From assembly GCA_900155495.1 (NCBI GenBank), contig FTLJ01000603.1:25418-89417 (forward strand): 64,000 nucleotides of DNA, given 5' to 3'. Source of the DNA: Porogramme epimiltina. Lineage: Eukaryota > Basidiomycota > Agaricomycetes > Polyporales > Polyporaceae. Every line of letters begins with the position of its first letter. The first letter of the stretch is position 1. Positions 24,221-35,940 of this stretch are shown piece by piece. Below the pieces are notes generated by a model. The model worked only from the letters and a program-made list of their open reading frames with translations. It had not been told where the DNA came from and did not search any database. The translations under genes and the position numbers were made by a program.

Positions 24221-25366
24221 ATGGGTGCTATCACCTCCCCCCATATTCTTCCCCTCACTTTACACCCACCCGGGACCCGAGGTCGCCGTTCACTCTCTTT
24301 CAACGCCCCGCGGTCATGGCGCTCACGAACCCAGCGCCGAGCGGCGCCCACATCGTCTACTACCCTCACGACTAACGTCCCCGGCACCATCGTCCAGCCC
24401 CGGCCCATCGTATCCAATGCGTTTGTCACCGTCGCTGCACCTGTATCGGCTAACCCGCCCGCCTCCCTTGAACACCCTGCCAGCTGCAAGGCTCTCCCTG
24501 GCCCCGCCCCGCCCGCATCCCTTACCCCCACGCGCGACATTCCCGGTGTCATCGTTCATCCCGCGTCCATTGCGCCCGCCGGTCTATCTGATCCCCCCCT
24601 CGAGCCTGGTCTCGGACTCCCCGCCTCGGACAGCATCGCAACCTGGCCCAGTTCCCTACCCACTCCACCTAACGCACCCGTCTATGACTACCCTACGCAT
24701 CACCCGGTTCCCATACCCGACCTCAGCCGATCAAGCTCCTCCTCCGGGCAGCAAGGAGGACAACCCAAGCTCGACTGGCGCGAGCAACTGACGACTCCCA
24801 GACATATGGTACGTAGTCCACAATGGCAAGTTCAAGTGATCATTTTCAGACCTCCCTGACACTCTCACTCGGAACAGGTTCTGATGTTTGTCGCCGGTAT
24901 GGCAACAATGTCTACGAACACCGTTACCTCCTCGACCACTACTGCTAGTAGTACCACCCCAACCACTGTCAACGCGCAAACATCCCCTAACATGGGTCCT
25001 AGTACCATCGGGTTGCTCATCACGGCCATATTCTCTCTCAGCATTTTTTTCGGGCATACCGTTCACAAAGCAGACGAAAGGGCCCATGCTGAAGCGGTTA
25101 TTTATCCTCAGTCGGCTCCAACAAACCACTTCCTATCCAGACTTCGCTCCTTCTTCATCAAAGGCCAGATTGCCACCATTGCAATCTATTTTTTCTTCCG
25201 AGCTGTGATGATCTTCGCCAACCCTCTCTCAACATGGGTACACACACTCACCTGGATCATTGTTGCCGTTCTAAGCTGCATTGCGCTTAGCGGACTACTC
25301 TTCTGCCTCTGGTTGGAGCCGAACCAGTCACGCGCCCGCAGAGCCCAAAGCCTTTTGCCGTTATGA
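24221..25366 (+). CDS. Hypothetical proline-rich protein with C-terminal membrane segments
   Basis: I do not recognise the family. Two exons, 24221-24808 and 24878-25366, phase 0; 358 aa. The first 195 residues are Pro/Ala/Ser-rich and look disordered. They are followed by a basic/acidic patch (KLDWREQLTTPRHM). After a Ser/Thr-rich linker come three hydrophobic stretches at about residues 245-262 (IGLLITAIFSLSIFFGHTV), 295-312 and 325-350. This resembles a small fungal integral membrane protein with a cytosolic tail. A direct repeat shared with the 3' flank of the DUF7587-like gene follows it. The ATG at 24221 has A at -3 (ACCATGG context). Confidence 0.6.
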
Positions 25367-26778
25367 AGAACTGCTGCCCATTGTCACCTGATACCTCGTC
25401 CTCTGTGCGCTCAAGACATCCTACACTACTACCCTACTACCTACTACCTCCTTCACACTGCCTGCTACAGGCTACCACCTACCACCTGATGGCCACTGCT
25501 TCCATGACCATTCCGCGCCGTGCGACCCTCGGGCTTCCTTCCAACCCCTTCCCTGCTAGCCTCTAGGCCAGCGTCCACTCCACCTTCCGATTCCCCCGGG
25601 CACGGTTCCTATTGTGCGCGGTTTACTTTCGCCCCCGACCCATAACCGAGGCCGTCCATAATCGGCAGAATGACCCGGGTCCGCGCAGCCACTGCCATGG
25701 TGAGTTCTTCATCGGCTGCCGCCGCCTATGCCCATCTGAAACCCACATCCAGCCTTGTAGCTGCGACGGCAGCCCCGCCTTGCGGTTGGTGGACCACGAG
25801 CCCTACTGCGTCGTGTATGTCGTGATCACGAGTACATGGAGGTATGCGGCTGACAGCGCTATTTCCGACTCTAGGGGCAGCCACCATCGTTCCGACCAAG
25901 CTCCAACCGCGTGGAGACTATCAAACGTTCAATGCTGAGAGTTTAGAGAGCCGCTCGAAGTGCGGCCAGGTCAGCTTTTTTCGGCTATAGGCGGTGTGTC
26001 GATCTCGTTGCCGACTGGTGGGGGGCGAGGCGGACTAGGCCGCTTGCGCTGATCAGATCCCGCCACCACGGCTGTTGGCGCCCATTGGTTGCACATCGAT
26101 GACGCAGTCCAAATCTGTCACTTGCATTCTCCCTCGACAAGGCACACGCGGTCTCTCCTTCCTCTCTCATTTTTGTGTCTCTGCCCATATGGTGCGCCTC
26201 CAAGCTCCCATTCGACCTTCTCGAGCATATGCGCGAAGCTGAGCGCGCGTATTCTCGTGCAGCCGGGAGAAGATCCGACCCGCCTCACACCAGCTCGAGC
26301 GTGGCAACGAGTCGTGGAACAGCGTCCTGCGCGCGCGGTCGCCTCCCGCGATCAAAAGCGGCTATGCCGGGAAAACGCATCGCGCGACGCAGGCGCAGGA
26401 TCCTCGGCGCGCTGCGGGCGATTTTGGCCTCTGCATCATCGCCAGCTCTCGCTCAGCGGCGTTCCTCGGGAGGGCGGCCCTGTGGGCGGTGCCGCGTCCT
26501 GCTAGCTCGTGCCCGAAGGGTTTCGGCCCACACAGTACTGCTTCGGCTTCGTGATGGAGAGATCGTGGGTGCCGAGGCCTCCAGGCTGGACTTATATATA
26601 GTGGGAAGCCGCATGCCAGAAGGCCCCCCACACCTTCTTCATTCTTGCGCCACCGGGCACTCGTTAAGTGCTCGTGCGGCTGACACTTTGCTTTTCCGCC
26701 CTTCTTCGACTCCATCTTCTACCTGTTGCTTTCTCTTCTGCTCGCGTTCGCGCTTGATACTCTTGCTCTCGTATAGTG
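25367..26778. other. Intergenic region with direct repeat copy 2
   Basis: About 1.4 kb upstream of the secreted TAP-like gene. It contains the repeat at about 25490-25955. No TATA is obvious near the start; a TATATATA string lies at about 26591. Open frames at 26175-26972 read through the promoter and first exon of the next gene and are not supported. Confidence 0.45.
25490..25955 (+). repeat. Direct repeat copy 2
   Basis: Partner of about 22190-22640, same orientation, 3.3 kb apart. See that entry for shared words. Confidence 0.6.
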
Positions 26779-29073
26779 ATGACGATGTGGAGGCGAACGC
26801 ACGCTGCGGTACTCGCCGCACTCTGTCTTACCAGCTCTGCTCTCGGTCAGCTCTCGCCCGTGAACGGGACAGTTGGGGAGATCCACTTGGAGCCCTGCAG
26901 CGGCAATACCACGCTTCCAGGGGCAGAGTGCGGATACGCTATGTATGCCCTCTCTCCTTTGCTGCATTATGACACTGCTGATCAAAGCTTCTTTCTGCTG
27001 CAGTGTACCTTTAGACTACCAGGACGCCACTAAGGGGGTGGCGAAGATTGCGCTTGGGCGGTTCAACGCCACCAGTGGAACCCGGAAAGGGAGCATATTC
27101 ATCAATCCTGGTGGGCCCGGAGGCACTGGCGTCGACCTGGCCACCCAGGCCGGCGACGCGCTTCAATCGCTGGTTCGTGGGGTTCCCTCAGTTGGAAATA
27201 GAATGTGATTTTGACAAATCACGTCCTCCTCAGGTCGGAGAAGAGTTCGACATCATCGGATTCGACCCCCGCGGTATTGGTCTGACTGAGTACGTTATGC
27301 ACCCGCGCCCCGCACCCCCGCCGCACCGCTGACCCCGTCCGCAGGCCCGCAGTGAAGTGCTTCCCGACCCCTGACGCGCGCGAGGCGTTCCTCGCGAACA
27401 CGGTGCTCGACCGCAGCTACGACGTCAGCCCGAACCTGACGGACCCGTACGGCCGCTTCGACCTCGTCCAGCAGCAGCGCGACGCGATCGCGCTGTTCAA
27501 GACGCAGTTCCAGATCTGTGCGCAGACGATGGGCGAGCTGATCGGGTTCATGGGCACGACGCTCGTCGCGCGCGACATCGACTTTGTTACGACCCTTTTG
27601 GAGGGGGAGGACGCACTGATGTATGCTCTTTCTTTCTTCCCGATATACCTGAGCAGGGCTGAACGCGTTTATTCTCAGCAACTTCTACGGCCTGTCCTAT
27701 GGCTCTGTGATCGGCCAGTACCTGGCAAACTTGTGAGTGGACGTTTCTTGCTCTCGGCCGTCGCAGTAGCGCTGATCAATCGTAGGTTCCCGGATCGGGT
27801 AGGACGCATCACGATTGACGGGATCGTCGACGCGGACGTTTGGTCCAGTAAGCTACTGAGCGACAACGTTGCTACGCCCTGTTTCTCATACCTTCCACCA
27901 GACGTCCCGCCGTTCAAGTGGTTCCTCGGCGACTGGCTCAACTCTACGGATGCCGAGTATGCTCTCTTCTTTGACGATTGCGCTCAGGTCAGTCTCGTGG
28001 TCAAACCATGCCCGCTCGGCGTGAATCGCAATAGCATACTGATGACGTCATACCTCCAGGTTGGCCCGTCGGGCTGCGCGCTGGCCAAGAAGGAGAACGA
28101 GACAGGTTCGGACATCATGGCGAGAGTGGAGGAATTCCAAGCGAGCCTCTACGATACGCCGCTGCCTGCGCCCAATGCTTCGCTCCCTGGAATCCTGAGC
28201 TACGGTCGTGGTCGCTGTGAGTGGTTTCAGCATCTTGGAGGTCTCCGCCTGACTGAAACGCTCGTGCAGTCTTCTGGGTCGACGTCCTGGTATCCCCCAC
28301 CGAGTGGCCCGATGCAGCGCAAGCCGTCGACGCGGCCATGAACGGCGACACCTCCGCGATGCTCAACGCCGCGAACGAGAAGGAGCTCGTCGACCTCGAG
28401 CGCTCCGCCGTGACGTGCAACGACGTGAAGCCCTTCGCGCCGCCGAGCGCCGAGGACTACGTCGACGTCGCGCTCGAGGTGCTCGAGACGCGCTCGCGCT
28501 TCGTGCTCGCGATCGACACGCACGAGCCGGACAACGGCTGCGAGTACTGGCCCGCGACCCCGCCGGAGCGCTACTCCGGCCCGTGGAACGCCACGTTCAA
28601 GAACCCGGTCTTCATTATCAGCAACACGGTGAGGCGCCAAGGTAGAATGGCGTGTCTGTGCAGAACTTGACCTTCTATGTGTGCAGCACGACCCAGTGAC
28701 GTCGCTCGCGAACGGCCTCCAAGTGCGCCAGAACATGGGCGTCAACAACACCGGGATGCTCATCCAAGACGGCCCAGGGGTCCGTCTTCTCCTCTCTTAC
28801 CTCCTGCTTCCTTCTGATCTAATCGCGCGCTCCAACTCACAGCACACGTCCACCGCGCTGCCGTCGAGCTGCACCACGCAGTTCCTCCGCGCGTACTTCG
28901 CGAACGGCACGTTCCCGCCCGAGGGCACCGTCTGCCCCGTCGACGTCTCGTCCGGGTTCGCGGAGGAGTCCAACGGGCCCAGCGCGAACGCGAAGACGCT
29001 CCTAGTGTCCAACTCAAACAGCCTTCGCGATAGCGTGCACAGGGTTGCAAAGATGGTCCTGAAGCGTCAGTAG
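26779..29073 (+). CDS. TAP-like alpha/beta hydrolase, copy C (secreted)
   Basis: Tripeptidyl-aminopeptidase-like serine hydrolase. Exons 26779-26942, 27004-27172, 27234-27289, 27345-27620, 27679-27732, 27786-27847, 27902-27987, 28060-28216, 28270-28628, 28687-28779, 28843-29073; 568 aa. The N-terminus is a classic signal peptide (MTMWRRTHAAVLAALCL then SSALGQ) instead of the anchor of copies A and B. NPGGPGG, FDPRGIG, nucleophile Ser228 in GLSYG, Asp463 (HDPVT) and His493 (GPG-HTS) form a full catalytic set. Intron positions are the same as in copy B, so these are true paralogues. Exon 1 uses the ATG at 26779. Converges on AKR1 with 323 bp between them. Confidence 0.9.
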
Positions 29074-29396
29074 TGGATTGGACTCGTCGTTGTGGAGTAC
29101 GATAGTTGGTTTATATAATTACATCGTGAACTTTTAGGAAGTTTCATTCATTCGGTGACACTTGTGGCGCGGAAAGAAGGCTCGAAATGGTGTCTTATTG
29201 AGGAGAGCGAACATAAGCGTTCTATACCAAGTGTCTTTCACTGGTCCAGGGTGCCGCAAGGGCAGGGAGAAGTTTGAAGCACGAGGGTAGCACATGCAGA
29301 CTTTTGGGGAGAAAGAGCAGGACCGTGATACATTTTATACCCATGAACACACGACATGATATTGTACAAGTACAGAAATCCTCACGGAGTTCCGAA

Positions 29397-30898
29397 TCAC
29401 TGCGACGGGCGGATAGCGGGCGCACGAGGCCACTTCTGGAAGGTGGCATTGGCCGCCATGAGCGCAATGAACTCGCTCCCATCGCCCTGAAACGCGGTTC
29501 TCAAGTCAGCCCCATCGACGAAGACGGCCCTATCCCAGAGAAGACACTCACAACAAAGCCGTGCGGGAAGCCCTTGTCGAAAGGCAGGACGCTCTCCAGG
29601 TACTTGATCTGCTCGTCCGACAAGGCGATCCCGAGCGCTTCGATGTTGGCCTCGAGGTGCTCTACCTTGCGGCCACCAATGATGGGGAAAACGTGCGTCG
29701 TCTTCTGCATCACGTACGCGATGGCGACTGCCTGGATGCTCTTGGTACCGACCTGCTGCGCGACCTCCTCGAGGGCCTTGCACACCTTGCGCTCGTCGGC
29801 CGTGCGCTCCCACGCCGGGTTGAACGTTGTGCGGCCTGGGATAGTGACGCGGTGGATTAGGTATGGCTACTTACGGGAAGCGGCATCATCGAATTGAAGC
29901 TGACCTTTCTCGCCTGTCTGGCGACGCTGTTCCTCCTCCTCATCGGTGCGGATATGGCCGGATGCGAGAACGTTCCACGGAGCAAGGGCCATACCTGTGA
30001 TGAAGCAAATTGAGCGAATGCTTCGACCGGCGACAGTCGTCGTACTGACCTTCGGCACGCGCCATGGGGATGATATCGCGCTCGAAGTCGCGTTGAAGAA
30101 TGCTCCACGCGCCCTGGTATACTACGAATGGCGTCTTCCCCGTGAGCCGCGCGTACTGGTTCGCTCTGGCCACGATCCACGCTGGCGTGTCAGAGATGCC
30201 CTTCAAGAGCGTATCAGATAGCCATTCAAGGATGTGGTACATTTACACCTACAAGGTAAAGAACCTTTCCCGAAGCAACGAGGTTGTGGAGGCCGTTCAT
30301 CACCTCCTCTATCGAAGTCTCCCAATCCCACTGAAATCGCCCCAACGTTAGCGAGCGAACGGGACGAGTATGGAATAAGGACTTACCCAGTGGAGATAGA
30401 GAATGTCGATGTAGTTTGTGCGCAGCTTCTTCAACGACGCTTCGAGGGAGATAGTCATCGACTTGATGTTGTTTCCGACGAAGTTGACCTTCTGGACAAC
30501 AGCGGGGTCCGCGCGCTTGTAGTTCGTCGTGTACTACAACAAAGTCAGACCCTCGCGAGAGTATAGAGAGGCTGATTGATGCGCACCTTGGTCGCGATGA
30601 TCATCTGGTCACGGATCCCCCGCTGTTCCATCCACTCGCCGATGAACTCCTCCGAGGACTCGTCCTGGTAGCCGTTGGCGGTGTCGATGAAGTTGCCGCC
30701 CTTGTCGTAGAAGGCGTCGAGGAGTTGGAAGCTGGACTCCTTGTTCATCGCGCCGAAGCCAATCTTCTCCCACTTGTCTCCGATGCTCATAGCACCGAGA
30801 CAAAGCGGGGAGACGTGGATGCCAGCGAGGGAGGAGAGCTGGCGGTACTTGCCGAGGTTGGTCGGAGGGGGCGGGGCGGCGGCGCGGAAGTTGGACAT
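29397..30898 (-). CDS. Aldo-keto reductase AKR1, aryl-alcohol dehydrogenase type
   Basis: NADPH-dependent oxidoreductase of the AKR9 group (aryl-alcohol dehydrogenase / norsolorinic-acid reductase-like), a cytosolic TIM barrel interconverting aromatic aldehydes and alcohols. Exons on minus: 30898-30587, 30533-30387, 30330-30253, 30200-30050, 29994-29905, 29835-29552, 29486-29397; 383 aa. The catalytic tetrad is Asp72 and Tyr77 ([10 protein letters not shown]), Lys104 (IIATK) and His152 (YLHW). NADP-binding features near the end include [11 protein letters not shown] and [15 protein letters not shown] box at 30994-30989 lies 91 bp upstream. Paralogues are at 38042, 47832 and 53011. The next gene upstream is a hydrolase on the same strand, repeated in the AKR2 block. 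Confidence 0.93.
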
Positions 30899-30988
30899 GG
30901 TGTAGAGGGTGCGAGTTCGGAGACAGTGGGTGTGGGACTGCTGGGAGAGGGAGGGACAGGGATATAGGACGCTGGAGAGCTTAGAGCA

Positions 30989-30994
30989 TTTATA
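30989..30994 (-). promoter_or_regulatory. TATA box of AKR1
   Basis: TATAAA on the minus strand, 91 bp before the start codon. All four AKR genes have such a box at similar distance. Confidence 0.6.
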
Positions 30995-31089
30995 CTCATC
31001 CTCTCTTGCGGTGACGTATGCCTGGGTGTCGTGAGTCCCAACATGACAGCCAGAATCCCCGACCGATCGCACGCTACGAGTGACTTCGA

Positions 31090-31345
31090 TAGCCTCATAT
31101 ACGTTTATCCTGGTGATACCAAGGCCGATTCATGACACAAACCACGAGACGTCGAGCCAAAATGGACAGTAGAGTGCCCATGCCCGCATGAAAACGTTTT
31201 AGCGAGCGTGAAGGTCGAGGAACGGCCTCGGACTTTGTGGTGGGACCTGCTCTAGTAGACAGCAATCGCAAGTCCGGTCGGCCTAAAGAGATCGAAGAAG
31301 CGAGATGAGTAATGCAAGCAAACATGGAAAGCTAATATCCACCAC
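31090..31345 (-). repeat. AKR1 upstream block shared with AKR2
   Basis: Aligns by eye with about 39750-39970 upstream of AKR2 (shared words GTTTTAGCGAG, GGTGGGACCTG/GGTGAGACCTG, TCCGGTCGG). So AKR1 and AKR2 were duplicated together with their upstream DNA. Confidence 0.6.
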
Positions 31346-31469
31346 TTCTAGTGAACTCTAGGCTACGATATATGTGCGACTCCTCGCTACATATTCGGTG
31401 CTACCGTAGAATGTCGTCGATTTTGGGGCTGATGGCAAGATTCAGTCCGGATTGCAGAAATCGTGAGTT

Positions 31470-32040
31470 TTATTCTGTACAGCCGCGAAGACAGACGGTT
31501 CTTCCAAACCACCCTTTGAAGTAGCCTGTGTAGAATGAAAGCGAGAGAGGTTGGAGATGAGAGCGAGCGTGATTTCGAGGTGCTCGTTGGAAGTTCGCGT
31601 GGAAATCAGTGACGTCATCAATACGCTGACAAATTGGCTTCAACAGCGGACGCCGACTCCCGAGGCTAGACCGACCACGTGGGAGCACCCGCTCGTCGAC
31701 CGGCGCTACTGGCACCAGTCAATCTCTCTACAGCTCCGAGCTTGCACGGTCCTCCATTCGTCTCACCAGATATACAGCTTTGATGCGAATGCATACGATG
31801 CCATTCATTGTGGCCAGCTTTAATCGAGGTCGGAGCTGAGAAGTCTTGGTCAAGACTCAGGTGGGCAAGCACAACTTGAAGTGCCAACTTGTTGTTGACG
31901 CACCAACTAGTTGCCGGACGATGGATGTCAACAGACAGAAATTCCCAGATAGTACGTCGTATTCTAGGACAACTTGAACCCTGTAGTTAATTTTCCATGC
32001 ATGGTTGATATCAACAGTGCCTCACCCACGCCTGAGGTCA
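31470..32040 (+). repeat. Direct repeat flanking HYD1, copy 1
   Basis: About 550 bp aligning with 34850-35395 in the same orientation; shared words are TACGCTGACAAATTG/TATGCTGACAAATTG, CCACGTGGGAGCACC and GTACGTCGTATTCTA. The copies bracket HYD1 and the geneE fragment, a layout that allows unequal exchange. From about 31940 onward the sequence also matches the 3' flank of HYD3. No gene inside. Confidence 0.65.
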
Positions 32041-32432
32041 CAGGTGGCTTCCCCGGAAAGGCTTCTTGTTTATTGGATCTACGTCCACCGTCGAATCTGT
32101 CACCAGAGCATGTCATTACGCTGAATTGCGCTCGGATGTCCAGGCATTTCCGCGTCGAGCGGGTGGCCATTCCCACCGAGTCACCATTACTGCGCTATGA
32201 ACGCCGTGCTGCTCGTATCTTAGTCATGCATACGCATCTAGAGTCAGGCTGAAGTAGTTGCGCTGATGTGACCAGTGCCGGCGATTCCACACCGTCTAAG
32301 AAGCACATTGTATTTGAGGTGCAACATGGAGCAATATGAGCTGTGTCTTGGTGAGTGACTCATACCATCACCAACAATTCTCCGTTTCCATTGATTCATA
32401 CATGTAACATGGATGCAGAAGCACTATGCGAC

Positions 32433-33726
32433 CTACAACTGAGCGGTGAAAATGTCGCCACCAGTCTTCTCCACCTCATCATCCAAAAATGCGTGCATTG
32501 TTTCAGCCGGGTAGTGCCAGTGCGCCTGTCAGGACCAATAGTCAGTAGGCCTAGCCCCTCCCATCTGCCATCAGTGCACCGCGGACTTACGAAATGGTTC
32601 GCCCCCCTGATCCTCAGAGTCGTCACGTTCTTCATCCGGCGCCCCTTCGCTCGTGCCTCGGCTACCTGAGCCTCCACACACCACGCCGCGTGGATCGCCT
32701 TCCACATCGACCGATCACACCACACCCAACGCACCTCAACCTCCTTTCGTAATTTGCACGCGTCCTCGGGGAGCGCGACGGCGTCCTCCCACAGCTTCGC
32801 GAACATGCCCGCGCGGTGCCCCGCCATGATCAGGAGCTGGTCCGATCCGTCGACGTAGCCGGGAGGCTGGTATACAGTCCTCGTGCGCTCCTCGGCTGTC
32901 ATCGTGCGCAACGTAGGAGCGGGTTCACGGTCGGGTGCACCCCGGGCGAGCGTGTCGACGCTGTCGCCGTGCGAGAAGTACCCGCCCAGCCGCTCAGAGA
33001 CCGCCTCAGGATTCTCTTCGAGCTGCCCCGGGCGAAGGATAGGTTCGTGGTCGTCGACAGGGGGCGGAAATCCGAAGAGGAAACTAGGTCCATCTATATC
33101 AGTTGTTTTGTAGGTGAGCGAAGGCGTACGAGAGCTGATAAACAGTAGGGTGACGTACCGTAGAGGACGACGCGTCGCAGATACTTGCTCAAATCAATTC
33201 CAAAATTACCGTTGTTGGACGACTCGAGGCACCCTAGCAACGCGCTCATCCACACGGTCCCTAGTGACCACCCCATGACCACGATCCCGCTCCTCTTCTT
33301 TCCAGGCAACATCTCCGGGATACCTCGCTCGCGGATGAGCTCGACGAGAAACTCCAGAAGCTCTTGGCCGCGGCGTCTCGCAAACTCGAGTGACATGTCA
33401 AACTCGGACGTTGCAATGCCCGGAGCAGCCGGCTGAAGCAGGGCGAGCTCCTCAGGTGGGTATGGTGTGGTCCCTGGATAGTCGCGCCGATTGACTGTCA
33501 CGATGCGTGCATTTTGCGCTTGTGCATGGGGGAACATCCTGGTGAAGATCTCTGACGGGTTGCAAAGATGAAGAATGGCGTAAGCATCGTCATACTCAAA
33601 GGAACGTGGACTCGTCGCACCGCTGTGCCATGCATATCCGTGGACCGTTACAAGGGTGGTGTAATCAGTGCTCCCTTCAGGGGGACCTGTGTCGTGTACA
33701 GCGCAGAGACCTGTTGAGCTGACCAT
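32433..33726 (-). CDS. Alpha/beta hydrolase HYD1
   Basis: Alpha/beta hydrolase, probably an esterase or related enzyme acting on a small substrate in the cytosol (no signal peptide). Exons on minus: 33726-33621, 33551-33159, 33093-32591, 32525-32433; 364 aa. An HG oxyanion motif (TVHGYAWHS) precedes the first intron. Nucleophile Ser131 lies in GWSLG; a candidate catalytic His is in GANHF or the AHWHY that follows. Conserved blocks include NRRDYPGTTPYP and GGYFSHGD. A TATATA box lies 55 bp upstream. HYD2 and HYD3 have the same length and intron positions. The substrate cannot be told from sequence; location beside AKR genes is suggestive. Confidence 0.82.
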
Positions 33727-33781
33727 CTTGGATCCACGAGGTGAGTGTGTTGCCCCCTTCCTGACCATCGATGGGACCTCA

Positions 33782-33787
33782 TATATA
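33782..33787 (-). promoter_or_regulatory. TATA box of HYD1
   Basis: TATATA in a GCCTATATATGAGG context, about 56 bp before the start codon. HYD2 and HYD3 keep GCCTATAA/GCCTATAT at the same place. Confidence 0.55.
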
Positions 33788-33839
33788 GGCACGGTGTATA
33801 TGTCCATCCCACGGTTGCTCGTCAGTCGTCAGTAATGGT

Positions 33840-34454
33840 ACATCACATGGAATTATAGCGCCCACAAGTTCCGACTCCGTCGTACTTTGACACGACAAGG
33901 ATTAGACACCTCAGAGCCGTACAATGACCCAGAGATTGCTGGCTTTTCATCAACACTGCGCTACAAACTTCAGCCATCCCCGTCCAGCCCAGCACGCGAC
34001 CCCGTATCTGATCCTCGGAGTTCCACACCATGCATTGGGACATTTATCTCCATATCTGGGAAGGGTCAGCAGAGAGTATGGGCTGCACGAGGGAGCGGTG
34101 GAAAGGTTGAGTGTATGGTGTCATGTTGCCGCGGCCGCCGTTTCGGAAGCATTTCGCGTCTTGAGCGAGGGGCATGATACTTACGCCAGAGAGAAGCGTC
34201 TTATGTATAGCTTTGAGGGCATGCCATCAGCGCTGGTTCTCCTTGATATCTCCTACGACCCCTAGCGTGTGGAACTCGTGCGCCGACCAGTTTCACATAC
34301 TTTCGTCAATCGACAGAAGACCCCAACGAAACCAGGGACGAATGGTATTTCAATAGGAAGAGGGGGCGGTTGGGTGCAAGCTCGATGTACCATTCCGAGA
34401 ATATAAGCATCTTTGCACGAAGTACAACACGGGTTAGTCGACATGCAAGCATGG
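33840..34454. repeat. Segmental duplication upstream of HYD1 (partner 43740-44551)
   Basis: Colinear with the region between HYD3 and geneE: matches such as CGCGACCCCGTATCTGA/CGCGACCCCGCATCTGA, GGCCGCCGTTTCGGA/GGCCGCCGTTCCGGA and TTATGTATAGCTT/TTATGTTTAGCTT. No intact gene in either copy. Confidence 0.65.
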
Positions 34455-34745
34455 TTAGATGTAATCGAACACAGCTTTCCTTTTCTCTCCAACCAAGGTC
34501 CACAGCCCCCCATTCTTCGTAGCCCGCTTAGACCTAAGCTGCTCGCGCTCAGCACGCGCCGCATTTTGAATGGTGATCATCGTTCCAGGGGGAGGATGGC
34601 GCGGAAAATGTGCAGTCTCAGGTTCAACTTGTCGCATGACACGAGGTGCTCGTCGCGGGAGAAGGTAATCAGAATGACGTTCATGGCCGGGAAGAGGTCG
34701 ACGACAGTCTTTCCGTCCTTCGAGAAGCTGTAGGCTGCGGCATAT
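34455..34745 (-). pseudogene. Truncated, frameshifted copy of geneE
   Basis: Matches the last 95 or so codons of the gene at 44552-45791 (DLFPAMNV, RDEHLVSCD, LRLHIF, GTMITIQNAARAEREQLRSK and a matching end at a TAA). The match is split between two frames: a run of six Cs in the intact copy is five here, a one-base loss before GTMITI, and extra bases lie before LRLHIF. The upstream exons are absent. So HYD1's block carries a dead tail where HYD3's block carries the whole gene. Confidence 0.75.
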
Positions 34746-34849
34746 ATGCGACTCCCCGCTATGGCATATTTGGCATGCGAGCGTAAAACAGCATTGATTG
34801 GCAAGCGTCTGATCATGATGGCGAGACTCGGTCCAGGTCGTAGAAGTCA

Positions 34850-35395
34850 TGGATTATCATGTGCAGAGCCGCGGAGACAAATATTTCCTCCAAACCACCA
34901 TTTGGACTCAGTGTCGTATGTAAGCCGAACGTCAGGGAGGTTGGAGATTAGAGCAAAAACCTGATTCCGAGGCGTTCGCTGGAGGTTCGAAGGGGAAGTA
35001 CTGACATTATCAGTATGCTGACAAATTGTCTTCAACGCAGACGCCGAGGCCTAGACCAACCACGTGGGAGCACCTCGCATGAAATCCAAGCTGGTCAATC
35101 TCTTCCGGACACCCACCGCGCGATCCTACACTCGTCTCATCAGATACGCAACTTTAATGCGAATGCCCACGAAGCTATTCATCGGAGCCAGCTTGAATCG
35201 AGAGGCCAGGGAGCCTTGGTCAAGCTGGCACAAGTATCAACGTTAATCCACCGTTGACTAGTTGCCGGGCGATGGATACCAACAGGCTGAAATCCTCAGA
35301 CGGTACGTCGTATTCTAAGATGACTTGAGACCCGTAGTCAATTTGAAAATAGGATTGATGTAAACAGTGCCCCACCCACTCCTGGAGCCACAAAC
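34850..35395 (+). repeat. Direct repeat flanking HYD1, copy 2
   Basis: Partner of 31470-32040, same orientation, 3.4 kb away. No gene inside. Confidence 0.65.
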
Positions 35396-35851
35396 TCCGG
35401 GACTCGGGAGTGGATGACCAGTCCAAAGCTGGCCACCTACAAAGGTGACACTGCGCAGTTTCTAGGTGTTGTGGCCACAAACAGGGACCAATCTTGTTCC
35501 GATACATGAAAAGAGAAAAGGCGCGCAGGAGACCACATAGCAGGCCACAGCTATGTGGAGAGAGCGGCTCGCGACGGTGAGGTACCGCTAATTTCTAGGC
35601 TTTTCTAGCGCATAGAACTTGTGACGGACAAAGAACTGTGTTATGCTGATGAACTCTAGATCGAAAGAGTGACCTAACAAACTTCCCGCCACCCGAGTAT
35701 GCTGATGGGGCTGTGGCCCCCAAGCGCTACAGTGCCCGCGAACGTTGTTACGTTCACAGAACGGTTTCGCCAACGCTCTGGTCCAACAAAGCGCTCGAGC
35801 CCCCAGCCACAGACGGGCTCGCACCATAGAAGAGGCGCGCAAGGAATTGGG

Positions 35852-35859
35852 TATAAATA
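35852..35859 (+). promoter_or_regulatory. TATA box upstream of decayed membrane-protein locus
   Basis: TATAAATA, 89 bp before the ATG at 35941 and followed by a pyrimidine-rich leader. It shows that the locus once had, or still has, a working promoter. Confidence 0.55.
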
Positions 35860-35940
35860 GGCCAGTCTCTGCGTCGCCCTCCCTCAACACCTTACTGTCT
35901 CTCCCCCACCTTGCACTCCCCTGACGCGCTCGCCGGCACT

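Noticed and set aside
26175..26972. 265-codon open frame upstream of TAP-like copy C
   Set aside because: It runs through the promoter into exon 1 in a different frame and has no motif.
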